Numbered from the stretch's first letter, positions 9,370 through 18,808 are shown. The stretch is DNA of 48,976 nucleotides from Paulinella micropora (GCA_009731375.1 BJOX01000286.1:57851-106826); one strand, 5' to 3'. Translations and numbers: made by a program. The notes: generated by a model from the letters alone, not told the origin.

Positions 9370-10697
9370 ATGGAGAAGGTGGGCAGAAGGAGGTGGAGAT
9401 GGGGGAGACCTACGTCTTACCTACCCTTGATCGTACGCTATTCTCATCTGGTCGCCTACAGCGAACGGGTTACACAATAGTAATGCAACATGACGAATTC
9501 TTCGTGATGAGGAAGAAGGTTGTGGTAGAGGCATGCGAAAAGATTTTGACTGGGAGCTTCGATGCTGATACGTGTCAATACCGATTTCACACGGCGAACC
9601 CACCTGAATGGAGGAAAGAGAAGAAGGAATGCTCACCATTCCCCCAATTCAACACTGCGTTTTGGTCTACCAGCATGAAACCAAGTACTACGGTGGACAT
9701 GAGTGAGATAAATGGCATATTTCACTTCGGGGAGACGATGGCACGTCAGTTCATGAAGCAAAATGGGCTGACACCGAAGGAAAAGGCGTCTACCCTGAGG
9801 TGTGATTGCTTGGCCTGTTCTACCACTAAGATTAATAAGCACTCGTCATTTGAGGGGGCGTCGCTAACGCTATGTGCAAAGACGGGAGAGGACTGGAGTG
9901 CAGATGGTACCGGTCGTATACCGTTTCCGTTGTACGGCAACACGCCGTATTGCCTGTTGTTTGTGGAGAACGTGTCTGGATACCTGAAAGGGCATTGGAA
10001 CCACACGAGGGCATCAGACATTGCTGTCAAGCAGCTGGCTGCTGTGAGGGTGTGGTCGAAGACCCAGACGGGGAACGACATGAAACAGTTCCGGACGGAC
10101 AAAGAGTGGATCTCGAATGCGGTGAAAGATTTCCTCAGAAGTGAGGGGATTGAGCCCCGGTTACCCGTTCGTGCGGACCCTAATAAGGATGCGTATGCTG
10201 AGGCAGGGATTCACATTGTTTTCTCATTGGCAGCTACGTTGCTAACCGCGAGGAGTGTGCCTGTCTACTTCTTACCTCTGGCGGTCGACTATGCTATCTT
10301 TCTCATCAACATGCAAGCGAGAGCAGGGGCAAAGATGACGAGGCACGAGATGTTCTACAAAAGGCCAGCTCCACCCTTCTCCATCCTGAAGCCTTTTGGG
10401 TGCTTATGTGTGTACTACAAGGGTGGCAAGAAGGGCCAAGAGAAGGGAGTGCCAGGAGTGTTCATGGGGGTGAGCACAGAGGAGTCAGCCTATAAGGTGT
10501 GGAGTTACTACAAAGGTAAGCTGGTGACGACGGCGGACATGGTTGTCAGGGACTCTACTGTACATGGCTGGCCTACTCTCTACCCACGGGGCAAAATGGC
10601 ATCGTCACTGCAACACAGCTTCCAAACTGCCAACCCAGTTCGAGAGAAGGGGGCCGAAAAGGGCGAAAAACCCGGTGCATTTTTTTACTGCAAGTGA
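9366..10697 (+). CDS. copia integrase region
   Basis: 443 codons. A GAG-pre-integrase-like segment comes first, followed by a zinc-binding part of which FHFGE and CDCLAC are visible. The catalytic core has all three acidic residues in context: D in WSADGTG, D in FRTDKEW, and E in DAYAEAG, where copia elements typically have an NGxAER-like motif. The C-terminal FGCLCVYYKGGKKGQEKG and a following VFMGV block match the copia FGC-x-VY...GY region. The enzyme inserts element cDNA into the host chromosome. The ATG at 9366 overlaps the stop of the protease frame. The frame then ends while the RT frame (+1) is already open from 10543, so a frame change is needed between 10543 and 10697. Confidence 0.88.
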   Translation: MNGEGGQKEVEMGETYVLPTLDRTLFSSGRLQRTGYTIVMQHDEFFVMRKKVVVEACEKILTGSFDADTCQYRFHTANPPEWRKEKKECSPFPQFNTAFWSTSMKPSTTVDMSEINGIFHFGETMARQFMKQNGLTPKEKASTLRCDCLACSTTKINKHSSFEGASLTLCAKTGEDWSADGTGRIPFPLYGNTPYCLLFVENVSGYLKGHWNHTRASDIAVKQLAAVRVWSKTQTGNDMKQFRTDKEWISNAVKDFLRSEGIEPRLPVRADPNKDAYAEAGIHIVFSLAATLLTARSVPVYFLPLAVDYAIFLINMQARAGAKMTRHEMFYKRPAPPFSILKPFGCLCVYYKGGKKGQEKGVPGVFMGVSTEESAYKVWSYYKGKLVTTADMVVRDSTVHGWPTLYPRGKMASSLQHSFQTANPVREKGAEKGEKPGAFFYCK

Positions 10698-12705
10698 ACA
10701 GCGACTGTTAGACAAATTGCTGGAAGTGGTAACTGGTGAAGATAAAAATGATACCGGGGAAGAGGGGTGCATAGTGGAAGACGTGGCGGACGGACCGGAA
10801 GTGTTTTCTGCACGTGATGGTGTTCCAACTGACGAAGCTGGGGTTGTGGAGCTGGTGGTCGGTGGGGACGAGGGGTCGAGTGGTGGTCGTGCCAGAAAGG
10901 TGGGAGCAGGGGCTACTGATGGGAATGTCGGAAGGGCAGCTGCTGGTGCACCTTTGCCTCGTTCAGGAGCATTGCAGGGTCGTGCTGGAGCGGACCAGAA
11001 GAGAGATGCAAGGGGGGTGCCAGTGGTGTGGACAGGTAACACCATTGACACATCCAACATAGTTGCAGGGGTGAGGAGCAGGAAGCCAACGAAGCCAACT
11101 AACTTCCGTTCTGGTGCATACTTGGTGACTGTCCCGATTCCTCATCGAGAGGTTACTGCCTCAGGCAAATTTAACAACTCAAGGTTCAAGGACATCGACA
11201 AGCACCTCAGGTTGGGTGCTATCGTGGAGCGTCATGTGTCAGAGAAGCCTCCGGGGCAACCACTGGTCCCAACAAGGTTTGTCGACTTTGAAAAGCGAGA
11301 GACGGTCGATGGTCCGGTAGTGGATACAAAGTCAAGGATTGCTGGCATTGGTTTCCGACAACCGGCGTGGCAGTACGATAGAGTGGATCTACCGACGTGT
11401 AGAGTTGAGTTGGTGTGGTCTACGTGTGCTCTTGCGGTATTGCAGGACCTTGATATATTTGGAATGGACGAGGAGAGTGCGTTCCCGCAGGTAAAGCTGC
11501 GGGTACCGGTGTGGCTGCAACCTCCGGCTGGATACGCGCCACCTAATGTGGTATGGGAAGCTCTTGGGGGGGTCAACGGTTTGAAGCCCTCTGGCCACAT
11601 TTATTGGAACGACCGAGTGGTTCCGACTCAGAAGAAGATGGGCTTCGTGCAGAGCATCCTGGAGCCGGTCATGTTCGGAAGGATTGATCCTGAGACGAAG
11701 AAGACTGAAGTATTGACGTACCATGTCGATGATAACATTCATGCTGCAGCGTCTAAGGCAAGCCGAAAGGAGTATGTGGAGAAGCTCAACGAGGAGTGGG
11801 GGAACGTGAAGGATCTAGGCCCGGTCAAACAGTTCCTCTCGCTTGAGTTTGAGGTTAGTAGGAAGGGTGGAGAATACACCGTATCTATCTACCAACGCGA
11901 GTATACGGAGACGTTGATGGCAAGGTTCAAGAGGAGCGACGGGCGTCCATGGATGCCGGCCAAGACGCCGTGGTTGCCGGAGGGATCGAAGATGGTGCCG
12001 GCGCTGGGGGAGTACTCGCCACAGGAGATTGTAGGGAGTTACATCTACTTGAAAGCGAGTTGCCCGGAGTCGGTTCTTCCGTTGAGTTACCTGGCTGAGC
12101 ATCAGTCCGACAGGAGCAAGTTCGATTATCGAGCGGCGGAGCAGCTATTGCGCTATTTCCTGTTCGTCAAGAACAGGGGTGTTAAGTTCTCGTCGAATGG
12201 CAACCGTACGCCGGAGGCGGACTCAGATTCGTCCTTAGGAAATGGAAGTCGCATGTACTCGCGAACAGGGGGTGTGGTGTTCCTGGCGGATGGGCCTGTG
12301 ATGGTGAGGGCTTCCAATCAGAAGCATTTGGCCACAGGCACGCAAGAGAGTGAAACCTATGCGGCTTCGGAGGTGTTGCATGATCTTGAGTCGGTGCGTA
12401 ATATGATTCGGGCTCTGCCTTGGTCGGATGAAAACCCATTGAAAGACGAGTTGATGGCGACGCCGACCCTCAATGTCGACAATCAGGCTACGGTGTGTAC
12501 TGCGCCGGAATCGGTGTTTGGTAAGAAGCTGCGTCATATTGCTCTGAGGCATTACCATTTGACTGAGGCGATGAGGAAGGGGGAGGTTGTGATGCGTTGG
12601 GTCCCGTCAGCAGACAATCGCGCCGATGTTCTCTCAAAGAAAATCGCTAGCCCCTCCTTGTTCAAGAAGGGGGCAGACAGACTGTCTGGACATCAGTCCA
12701 AGTAA
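10543..12705 (+). CDS. copia reverse transcriptase and RNase H
   Basis: The frame is open from 10543; the true upstream join is to the integrase frame. After an acidic linker, the RVT_2 domain starts near VTASGKFNNSRFKDIDKHL. It includes the first catalytic Asp (DIFGMDEESAFPQV) and the YHVDDN box, where copia usually has YVDD. Copia RNase H follows, with Asp in EADSDSSLGN, Glu in GTQESETYAASE, Asp in LNVDNQATV and the terminal ADVLSKK. The domain is full length with no internal stop. It copies element RNA into double-stranded cDNA. The stop at 12703-12705 is about 130 bp before the 3' LTR. Confidence 0.93.
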   Translation: MSGTLLYMAGLLSTHGAKWHRHCNTASKLPTQFERRGPKRAKNPVHFFTASEQRLLDKLLEVVTGEDKNDTGEEGCIVEDVADGPEVFSARDGVPTDEAGVVELVVGGDEGSSGGRARKVGAGATDGNVGRAAAGAPLPRSGALQGRAGADQKRDARGVPVVWTGNTIDTSNIVAGVRSRKPTKPTNFRSGAYLVTVPIPHREVTASGKFNNSRFKDIDKHLRLGAIVERHVSEKPPGQPLVPTRFVDFEKRETVDGPVVDTKSRIAGIGFRQPAWQYDRVDLPTCRVELVWSTCALAVLQDLDIFGMDEESAFPQVKLRVPVWLQPPAGYAPPNVVWEALGGVNGLKPSGHIYWNDRVVPTQKKMGFVQSILEPVMFGRIDPETKKTEVLTYHVDDNIHAAASKASRKEYVEKLNEEWGNVKDLGPVKQFLSLEFEVSRKGGEYTVSIYQREYTETLMARFKRSDGRPWMPAKTPWLPEGSKMVPALGEYSPQEIVGSYIYLKASCPESVLPLSYLAEHQSDRSKFDYRAAEQLLRYFLFVKNRGVKFSSNGNRTPEADSDSSLGNGSRMYSRTGGVVFLADGPVMVRASNQKHLATGTQESETYAASEVLHDLESVRNMIRALPWSDENPLKDELMATPTLNVDNQATVCTAPESVFGKKLRHIALRHYHLTEAMRKGEVVMRWVPSADNRADVLSKKIASPSLFKKGADRLSGHQSK

Positions 12706-12829
12706 GCATTACTGAGGATGCTTATGCCTTTGCTCATTAGAGGTGTCCTATGACTCTAGTGATAAGGTTAGAATATATTTGTGACTTCTACCTCACTAGT
12801 GACTTTATTGGTAACTACCTCTGAAATTA

Positions 12830-12836
12830 GGGGGAG
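12830..12836 (+). promoter_or_regulatory. Polypurine tract of the copia element
   Basis: gggggag directly abuts the first base of the 3' LTR at 12837. This is where the plus-strand DNA primer is expected. Confidence 0.85.
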
Positions 12837-13128
12837 CTTTACATTACAATAACGGTTAGAATAATTTCTGACAGCAGTTACTCGTGATATGACAGTTACG
12901 TCATTTATTATATGTCGATAGGACTGATTTACCTATTATTTACGACTGACCTAATTAATGAATTTAGCATTGTAAGCCAGTCACATGTTACGGTTTTGCC
13001 GCCTTCAGTTTGGCGGTAATAATTTTACTCAGTAAATCTCTCACAATCTGTTCAACTGCGAACTACCAAAGTGTCCCGGTCTTCAACCCGGCCTCTGTCA
13101 ACTAAGCTACCGGATTTATTAATAAATT
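12837..13128 (+). repeat. 3' LTR of the copia element
   Basis: 292 bp, a near-copy of 6473-6764. It is followed at 13129-13134 by gaagtc, the target duplication, and then by resumed 151-bp satellite. Confidence 0.93.
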
Positions 13129-13134
13129 GAAGTC

Positions 13135-13435
13135 GTGCTGCAAGTTTGGGGCGGGAGGGAGCAAGTGTGGGCGAGCTGCACTGGAAACAGGGTGTAGCCG
13201 ACCTCGACCTAAGCGCAGACCTCGACCTAAGTCAGGAGATATCGTGGCGGGTGGGTATGGGTGTTACGTGTGGTGGGAAGTGTGTGGTGGGAAGTGTGGG
13301 TGGGTGTAAAGTTGTGGTGAAAGTTTGGGGCGGAAGGGAGTAAGTCTGGGCAAACTGCCCAGGGAACAGGGTGCAGCCGACCTCGACCAAAGGGCCCACC
13401 TCGACCTAAGGTGTAACAGACCTGGGAATCCGACC
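13135..13435 (+). repeat. 151-bp satellite, right of the copia insertion
   Basis: Continues the array interrupted at 6472, with the same landmarks (gggcgagctgcactggaaac, cctcgacctaagcgc). It is more degenerate, with insertions near 13245-13300. Confidence 0.85.
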
Positions 13436-13439
13436 TCGA

Positions 13440-13690
13440 CCTGAACAAGGAAATGCCAGAAAGAGGGTAAAGTTGGTGTTTGTATTGTTGGGACAAGGAA
13501 GAGGCTCTACTGCAAGGGCACCAGTTGCAGTGCAAGTATTGGGCCCAAGTGATAAATGGTCAGTAATTGCGTTAGGGTTTTGTCCTGAAGGAGGAAATGC
13601 CGAAATTGGGCATAGTTTCTGCTTCAGGGAACTGTGTAGAATAGGAGGTGTAGGTTCAACAAGGATGACATTGTAGCTTATTCTGGGGAC
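13440..13690 (+). repeat. 146-bp satellite relatives, right flank
   Basis: gtaaagttggtgtt at about 13466 and the following 100 bp match the 146-bp unit seen at 5050-5465. The segment near 13650-13690 resembles 5525-5575. The two unit types thus occur on both sides of the element. 13690-13830 holds nothing recognisable. Confidence 0.75.
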
Positions 13691-13829
13691 CGCAGACGGA
13701 TGCGGTAAGTCAGGGAGTGCATTAGTGCGAGCCCTGTGGAAATAAAGTCCACATGCGGAATGTGTCCTAGGTGGAATTTTGGATTTTTTGTTGTTGTTGC
13801 ATTTCTCCATGGAGGACTGTGAGGTGTAA

Positions 13830-14240
13830 CTACCACCCAAAGGATTTTTTCAAAACGCGAGTATTGATTTTAACAAAATGAAAAGATGATTTTTGGCGCA
13901 TTCGGGAAAGTTCACCCCTGGCGAATTCGGGAACCCTCGCGAATTCGGGACAGTACACTGCCATCAGGACGTCGTGCCATCTGCGCCCGGCTTGTGGTGA
14001 GCCATATAAGGCTTTGTCGAGCCGCCAAATCAGATCGGGGTCATCTTCGTTCTCGAATCCGGGCGGTGGGTAAGCAAAGACCAGGTCGATCATAGCTGCG
14101 TGGCTGTAGGCTTGTTTGAAGTCGAAATGAATAAGCAGCATACCGAAAGCTGCTGCAATCGACAGCAGTACAAACAGGAACACTTGCTGTGCCGTGGGGG
14201 ACGACTTCTCGTACGGGCTGAAGTGGACAAACTGTTTCAT
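13830..14240 (-). pseudogene. copia reverse transcriptase fragment
   Basis: The minus-strand reading contains the middle of an RVT_2 domain: HFDFKQAYSHAAMID (copia Q-x-D-V-x-T-A-F box), PPPGFENEDDPDLIWRLDKA and LYGSPQAGRRWHDVL. It stops before the YVDD box, and the N-terminal part is missing. It is a dead fragment, probably from the same element as the MYND/protease segment at 14602-15561, with most of integrase deleted between them. Confidence 0.85.
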
Positions 14241-14375
14241 CCTTTTCCCGTTAGCACAAAGTCTAGCTTTGTGTTTCTCATCGCCTGTTGCTTCATTGAC
14301 TTTGATCGAATTGATAAAAGTGTGTGTGAACCGGTGGCACGCCTGCCTTCCATGCCTCTTTCTTATTTACCCACG

Positions 14376-14573
14376 TCAGTGTACCCATTTCGTACAACCG
14401 TCCACTTCTTCTTTCTGTGCAGCATAGACTAGAGGATGATCTCTGGCTTTCTTAGCTGGCACCTGAATAACGCGGGTAAAGAGGGCAAAGTTGGTGATGT
14501 CGTGTCGTAGTATGAATGCTTGTCCATTTTGGAACAAGATAGCCTTATGATGTTCTGTATCGAAGTGAGACAC
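14376..14573 (-). pseudogene. copia pol remnant between protease and RT
   Basis: A short minus-strand open stretch (HHKAILFQNGQAFILRHD) has the position and feel of the copia GAG-pre-integrase segment. It sits between the protease and RT remnants in the correct order. Family assignment rests on context. Confidence 0.35.
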
Positions 14574-14601
14574 CGGTAGTAAGGAGAAGTCCAGGGATTC
14601 G

Positions 14602-15561
14602 TCAATTAGAGCGTCGTTGATAGTGGGCGAGTACGCCCGTCCGGTTCCGCCGATCCACAGTGGTGCAAGTGGCTTGTTGTTTAATTCTTCGCGGTTGGCA
14701 GGATATATTCTTCAGAGAGGTGACGCGTGCTTCCTTCCTGTCAGTGATTGTTGCGGTTGTGTTGCCAAACACGTAGCGATTCGCCCCACTGTCAAGCAAG
14801 TCCGGTGCCGGTGGACGTCGTTGAGCGACGGTGGATAGTGCATGACCGCCCGATGACGTGCTGTTGTCTTCGTCGTCCGTGTCCACTACGATGTGTACAG
14901 TGTCGGCCTTGTTGCGCTTTTTGCTCCCCCTCGTTCCAGTGTACGTTCCGGGTGTCGTTATGGAGCTTGCAGTAAAGGTGGCCAATGCAGGCTCCCCCCG
15001 TTCTTGTGGGTAATAGTCCCCTTCCTTGATGATGTCGTGATAATACCCTTGATCTACATCGTCCGTAGCCTCGTTGTCCACGTCCCCGTCCACGTTGATG
15101 TACATGTTTGCTTCTGCGTCGTCGTCGTCGTCGAGTAGCGATGCTGTCCTGGTCAGGTTGAGTATGCACGGTGGTAGTTGTTGAAGTTGATCCCAGTTCA
15201 GTAGGATAGCTCCCTTTCCGAGCTCGTATCGCTCCAGTCGCCGGTATGCAAGGTCGGTCGCAGCTTTGTCTGCAAGGTCCATACCCAGCGTGTCAAAAGA
15301 TTGTGCCCGTTGATTGTATCTGGCGAGTCTCTGGGCAAGTTTGCAGTAGTCCTTGTGGCTCTTCCAGTCTTTGCCTTGACATGTTGAGTTGCAGTACGAA
15401 GCGGTGTAGCATCTGCAGTAGAAGGAGAATGCGATCCCATTCGAAGAGGGAAAAAGCTGCAGCCGGCCCATTTCGTGCGGTTCGAGGGGGAGGAGACCGA
15501 AATGAAGTGGAAAAGATGCTAGACACGGAAATCCTGAAATGTGCAGTACGTGAGCGGGCAC
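14602..15561 (-). pseudogene. copia pol N-terminal part: MYND finger and protease
   Basis: The minus-strand reading of about 319 codons has MYND ligands YCRCYTASYCNSTC followed by HKDYC. A helical and then highly acidic spacer follows, and then PDLLDSGANRYVFGN, a canonical copia aspartic-protease site (D-S-G-A). The layout is the same as in the complete element at 8325-9369, but the sequence is strongly diverged, so it is a different family with the same architecture. The first Cys pair of the finger is not obvious. Confidence 0.82.
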
Positions 15562-15593
15562 TGGCGGCTACCTTTACTCGTCCGGTGGCGTAG

Positions 15594-16170
15594 AAGGAAG
15601 CTACCGCTTCGGGAAAGTTTGAAGACGCACGAGCGCAAGAAATAGCAACCCTGTGGGCGCAAGGATGCTTTAGAAGGCGAAAGAGGGAGTCCGTACCGGA
15701 GCGCGACTTGTGCCGTGGGCGATACGCAGACGTGACAAAGGAATCGGGCGGAAAAGTGCTAAAGTACAAGAGGAGACTGGTGGCGAAGGGATACTCCATG
15801 GTACAAGGAGAGCACTACGGGCAACGAACTTTTCCTACCCCATGCACCATGACTATCTTCTGCTTCTTTATGCTGGTGAATTTCTACGACCTAGTGTTGG
15901 GCAAGTTTGATGTGGGCACTGCCTACATAGAGGCGGGAATGCGGCGGGCCCACCTATCTGGTCCCACCCTTTGGCTTTGAAGAGGAAGGGTACGTGTGGG
16001 AAATGGTAAGGGCGCTGTACGGTCGACCGGATGACGGAAGAAAATGGTGTATGCAAGTGCTAGTACCGTTCATGGTATCGCAAGGTTTTGAGCAGCACAA
16101 GGCGTTTCCGTGTTTCTTCTTCCGCTGGCGTTCGGGGATGAGTAAGCCTGACATCGGGTTCGTGCCCCCC
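15594..16170 (+). pseudogene. copia reverse transcriptase fragment, opposite orientation
   Basis: The plus-strand reading begins EATASGKFEDARAQEI, aligning with VTASGKFNNSRFKDID of the complete element. It continues through YKRRLVAKGYSMVQGEHYG, KFDVGTAYIEAG and, after a frameshift near 15965, MVRALYGRPDDGRKW. The YVDD box and RNase H are absent. It lies head-to-head with the minus-strand fragment ending at 15561. Confidence 0.82.
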
Positions 16171-16785
16171 GGGTATAATCCACGAGCCATCTACGAACAC
16201 AAATACTTTGAATACCAAAGACGAATCCAAGATCTCCAGCTGGGGGCATCTGGTCAATGCACATCCAACTTGCTAATGATAGCTATGGGAGCGAAAGGTT
16301 ACATCCCTGCCTCAGGATATAAAGCAATTCAGGAACATTTCTCTAAAGCGCAAGCCACCACAGTCTACCGCGACCTCACCGAGTTCTGCCATGAATACAT
16401 CCTCACGATCTGGAAATTACTGCATTTATGCCCGACGCCCGCTATCCCCCCCTTACTCCCCAAGCCGGACACCCCAACCAACCATCTCACTCCAACGACG
16501 AGCCCGACCAAGAACAACTATAGGAAAAACCCAACCTCAACCCCCAAGGAACTCCTCCGCCAGTCAACGAATGTCCAACAAACTTGCGTGCATAGATTGG
16601 TCCCACCTCGATTCCCAGAAAAACATATACAGCACCAACAAGTACCCAACGACCCCTACAAACGACCAACGAAGCCATATACAGTAACAACGAGTACCCA
16701 ACACGCCAACAAACCCACGACCAACGAGTGTCCAACAAACCAACTAACCAAAACCACTGGAGAACCTACCCCCCGACTGTTGTGA
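16171..16785 (+). CDS. Unrecognised ORF segment fused in frame to the RT fragment
   Basis: The frame of the truncated RT runs on without a stop into about 85 codons of ordinary composition (IYEHKYFEYQRRIQDLQLGA onward). A Thr/Pro/Asn-rich tail follows to a stop at 16785. It does not resemble copia past the RT. It may be a piece of another mobile element brought together by rearrangement. No motif was recognised. Confidence 0.25.
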   Translation, partial: GYNPRAIYEHKYFEYQRRIQDLQLGASGQCTSNLLMIAMGAKGYIPASGYKAIQEHFSKAQATTVYRDLTEFCHEYILTIWKLLHLCPTPAIPPLLPKPDTPTNHLTPTTSPTKNNYRKNPTSTPKELLRQSTNVQQTCVHRLVPPRFPEKHIQHQQVPNDPYKRPTKPYTVTTSTQHANKPTTNECPTNQLTKTTGEPTPRLL

Positions 16786-17166
16786 AACTACCCACCTTCC
16801 ACACAGAAGGCTACCACCACGTGTTCGGCCAATCGTGCTCGGCCACATGTCTTTCCTCATTTGACGGTTCCGGTCCTCGGATTTGGTTCTCTCTCATTTG
16901 AGGGTTAAGACCCGGTTTCGGAGCCAACACCTGGAGGTAAATGAGGCTCTGGCAACAGTCCTTATCGGCTTACGAATACTTATTAAAAAACCCCCCCATC
17001 GTGCTCAATGTCCCAGAGCCAAAACAATGGTTTTGGCGCAAGGTGAGGATAGCGGAAAAGATATTCCGTTAGAGGAAGGATTACTGTTCTCGACGACATA
17101 GCCTTAGATGTAGGCGATGTTCAGGAGGAAGTAGGTGAGGAAGATGAAGGAGAGGAAGATACAGAC
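16786..17166. other. No gene recognised
   Basis: Contains a short open stretch (16883-17101) and a C-run near 16990; no motif or repeat was identified. Confidence 0.4.
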
Positions 17167-17793
17167 TTGTTTGAAGGAACGGTGTTTGTATTGCACGGTG
17201 GTGGGGAGGTAGATGAAGAAAGTGATGAAGAGAGTGATGCAAATGTCCCACCCTCAGTCATACTTTTGCCTGCTCCACTCACATCGCCAAACAACAGTGA
17301 GGACAAGTCACGCACACCTATTGCTGGATTCGATAGGTCTAGTCTGTCAAGAACAATCTCACTGCCTCACTTGCACAATGCAAATGTGCCTTCTTTGCTC
17401 ATGCCTCCACCCACAAAGAGAGAGAACAAGAACAAAACAAAACAAACAACGAACAAAAACGTAAGTCTAACCAAAACATTGGTAGGAAAGCAGATAGGTG
17501 TAGCTCCACCATCGCACCCCAACACTCCACGTCCACAAGACGAACAGGCAAAGAAGAGCACAAAGAAGAGAGTGACACAGACAACAACAACAACACCCAA
17601 ACCAACAAACGAGACAAAACCATCTGAAAGAATTTCCAGTACCAAGCAATGTTGCGAGAAAACTTCTCGGGGTAAACCTTGTAAAGTTCGGTTGGGGGCA
17701 CATTTGTTTTGTTCACCGCAAAGAATGGCTACTATCATAATGATGATTATTGTGGCTACCATGCAGGACAAAGTGCTATGTACCCCTTTATAG
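17167..17793 (+). CDS. Unrecognised ORF with a small Cys cluster
   Basis: 208 codons. An acidic N-terminus (EVDEESDEESD) leads to a long Ser/Pro/Thr/Lys-rich low-complexity middle. Near the C-terminus is CCEKTSRGKPCKVRLGAHLF followed by Cys, a pattern like short zinc-binding motifs with KT-x-G-x-x-C. The following hydrophobic residues could be a frame-shifted end. The composition suits a disordered Gag-like or regulatory protein. Family unknown. Confidence 0.3.
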   Translation: MFEGTVFVLHGGGEVDEESDEESDANVPPSVILLPAPLTSPNNSEDKSRTPIAGFDRSSLSRTISLPHLHNANVPSLLMPPPTKRENKNKTKQTTNKNVSLTKTLVGKQIGVAPPSHPNTPRPQDEQAKKSTKKRVTQTTTTTPKPTNETKPSERISSTKQCCEKTSRGKPCKVRLGAHLFCSPQRMATIIMMIIVATMQDKVLCTPL

Positions 17794-17840
17794 ACTTAAT
17801 ACAGGAACCAGCTAATAGGCCACCAGCTTTAGTCACTTGA

Positions 17841-18563
17841 AACTACCCTAACGAGGCAAAGTTACGTGAAATAGCGAAAGAATTTCTCGATATGTTCGGA
17901 AATTTACGCTGTGTAGCTGAAGGAGAGGATTGGAATTATCAACCCCCACCATGGGTTGGTAATCCCACCCCCTCAGCTACGCTAAATTCACGTATATGGA
18001 GTCTTGTAGGTTTGTCTCAACAGACCGGTCGTGCCGGCGTGGAAACTTCCCAGTCTGCTCAACCTTCGTCTCCACGCACAAGGTCTGCTCTCAGCGTCCC
18101 TGCGGATGAGGAAAAGGTAAGTACTACCTCTCCCACACCTTCAGAGACACAGCATGAGCACATTTCACCTCATAGACTAGTGTCGAGCATAGGAATGCAC
18201 ACAGTTGGGGAGATAGCGAGGGAGATCAAGAGATCAGGGGGAGTATGGGACGAGAGGAGGGTGATTGAGGTAGGTGGAACGATAAACGAATACCTTACCG
18301 ATGTGATGCGAGTCATAGAGTTAGTAACAGTGACTCACAACACACGCAACAGCCCCAGTCCTTATTCCATTCAAAACGACAGCAAACACACACCAATCAC
18401 ACCAATCACACCAATCACTCCATTCACACCGAACTCATCGAACGAAGAAGGAATAGAGGTTAGATTAGACCCTACAGGTAAGTTCGTTGAGGTGACAGTC
18501 CCTCAAGACATATCATCACAGGAGCATCAAGAGAGAGGATTACACAGTTGGATAGACAGGTGA
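17841..18563 (+). CDS. Unrecognised ORF
   Basis: Open from 17841; the first ATG is at 17892, although in-frame upstream residues (KLREIAKEFLD) also look like coding sequence. Visible features are an aromatic patch DWNYQPPPWVGNP near the start, a Ser/Thr/Pro-rich centre, a possible helix IAREIKRSGGVWDERRVIEV, and TPITPITPF repeats. It might be a structural ORF of a mobile element, given the tyrosine-recombinase element next to it on the opposite strand. Confidence 0.3.
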   Translation, partial: NYPNEAKLREIAKEFLDMFGNLRCVAEGEDWNYQPPPWVGNPTPSATLNSRIWSLVGLSQQTGRAGVETSQSAQPSSPRTRSALSVPADEEKVSTTSPTPSETQHEHISPHRLVSSIGMHTVGEIAREIKRSGGVWDERRVIEVGGTINEYLTDVMRVIELVTVTHNTRNSPSPYSIQNDSKHTPITPITPITPFTPNSSNEEGIEVRLDPTGKFVEVTVPQDISSQEHQERGLHSWIDR

Positions 18564-18808
18564 GAGCGGTCATTACGAGTTTGCAAGACGAGTTGAAAGG
18601 ACAGGTTCAGACAGACATGCCAGATAGAGACTATGATCCTGATGACTCTGACGACGTACCAGAAACGATGTCGTTAGAGCCATCAGAGTCCTTTGGGTCA
18701 GACTCAGAAGAAGAGCAGACGAAGAAGAAGAAAAAGAAAAAGAAGATGATGAAGAAGAAGAAGAAAGACAAGAAGTTAAAGTTCCGTTATCGTTGCGTTC
18801 CGCTTTAA
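18548..18808 (+). CDS. Short acidic/lysine-rich ORF ending inside a 244-bp repeat
   Basis: Overlaps the end of the preceding ORF in another frame. An acidic Asp/Glu segment is followed by a Lys-only run encoded by (AAG)n-like sequence. The last residues are read from the first copy of the 244-bp direct repeat, so the stop belongs to the repeat. Coding status is doubtful. Confidence 0.15.
   Translation: MDRQVRAVITSLQDELKGQVQTDMPDRDYDPDDSDDVPETMSLEPSESFGSDSEEEQTKKKKKKKKMMKKKKKDKKLKFRYRCVPL

Larger units (their letters stand above)
6473..13128 (+). mobile_element. Ty1/copia LTR retrotransposon, near complete
   Basis: The element runs LTR, primer site, gag, MYND/protease, integrase, RT/RNase H, polypurine tract, LTR: the copia order with integrase before RT. 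Both LTRs are 292 bp and differ at about 7 positions by eye (about 97.6% identity), so the insertion is fairly young. The hexamer gaagtc flanks both ends (6467-6472 and 13129-13134), and satellite sequence lies on both sides. The open reading is divided among several frames, and a 10-N gap at 8315-8324 falls at the gag/pol border. The copy is therefore either mutated, affected by base errors, or dependent on frame changes for expression. Confidence 0.95.
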
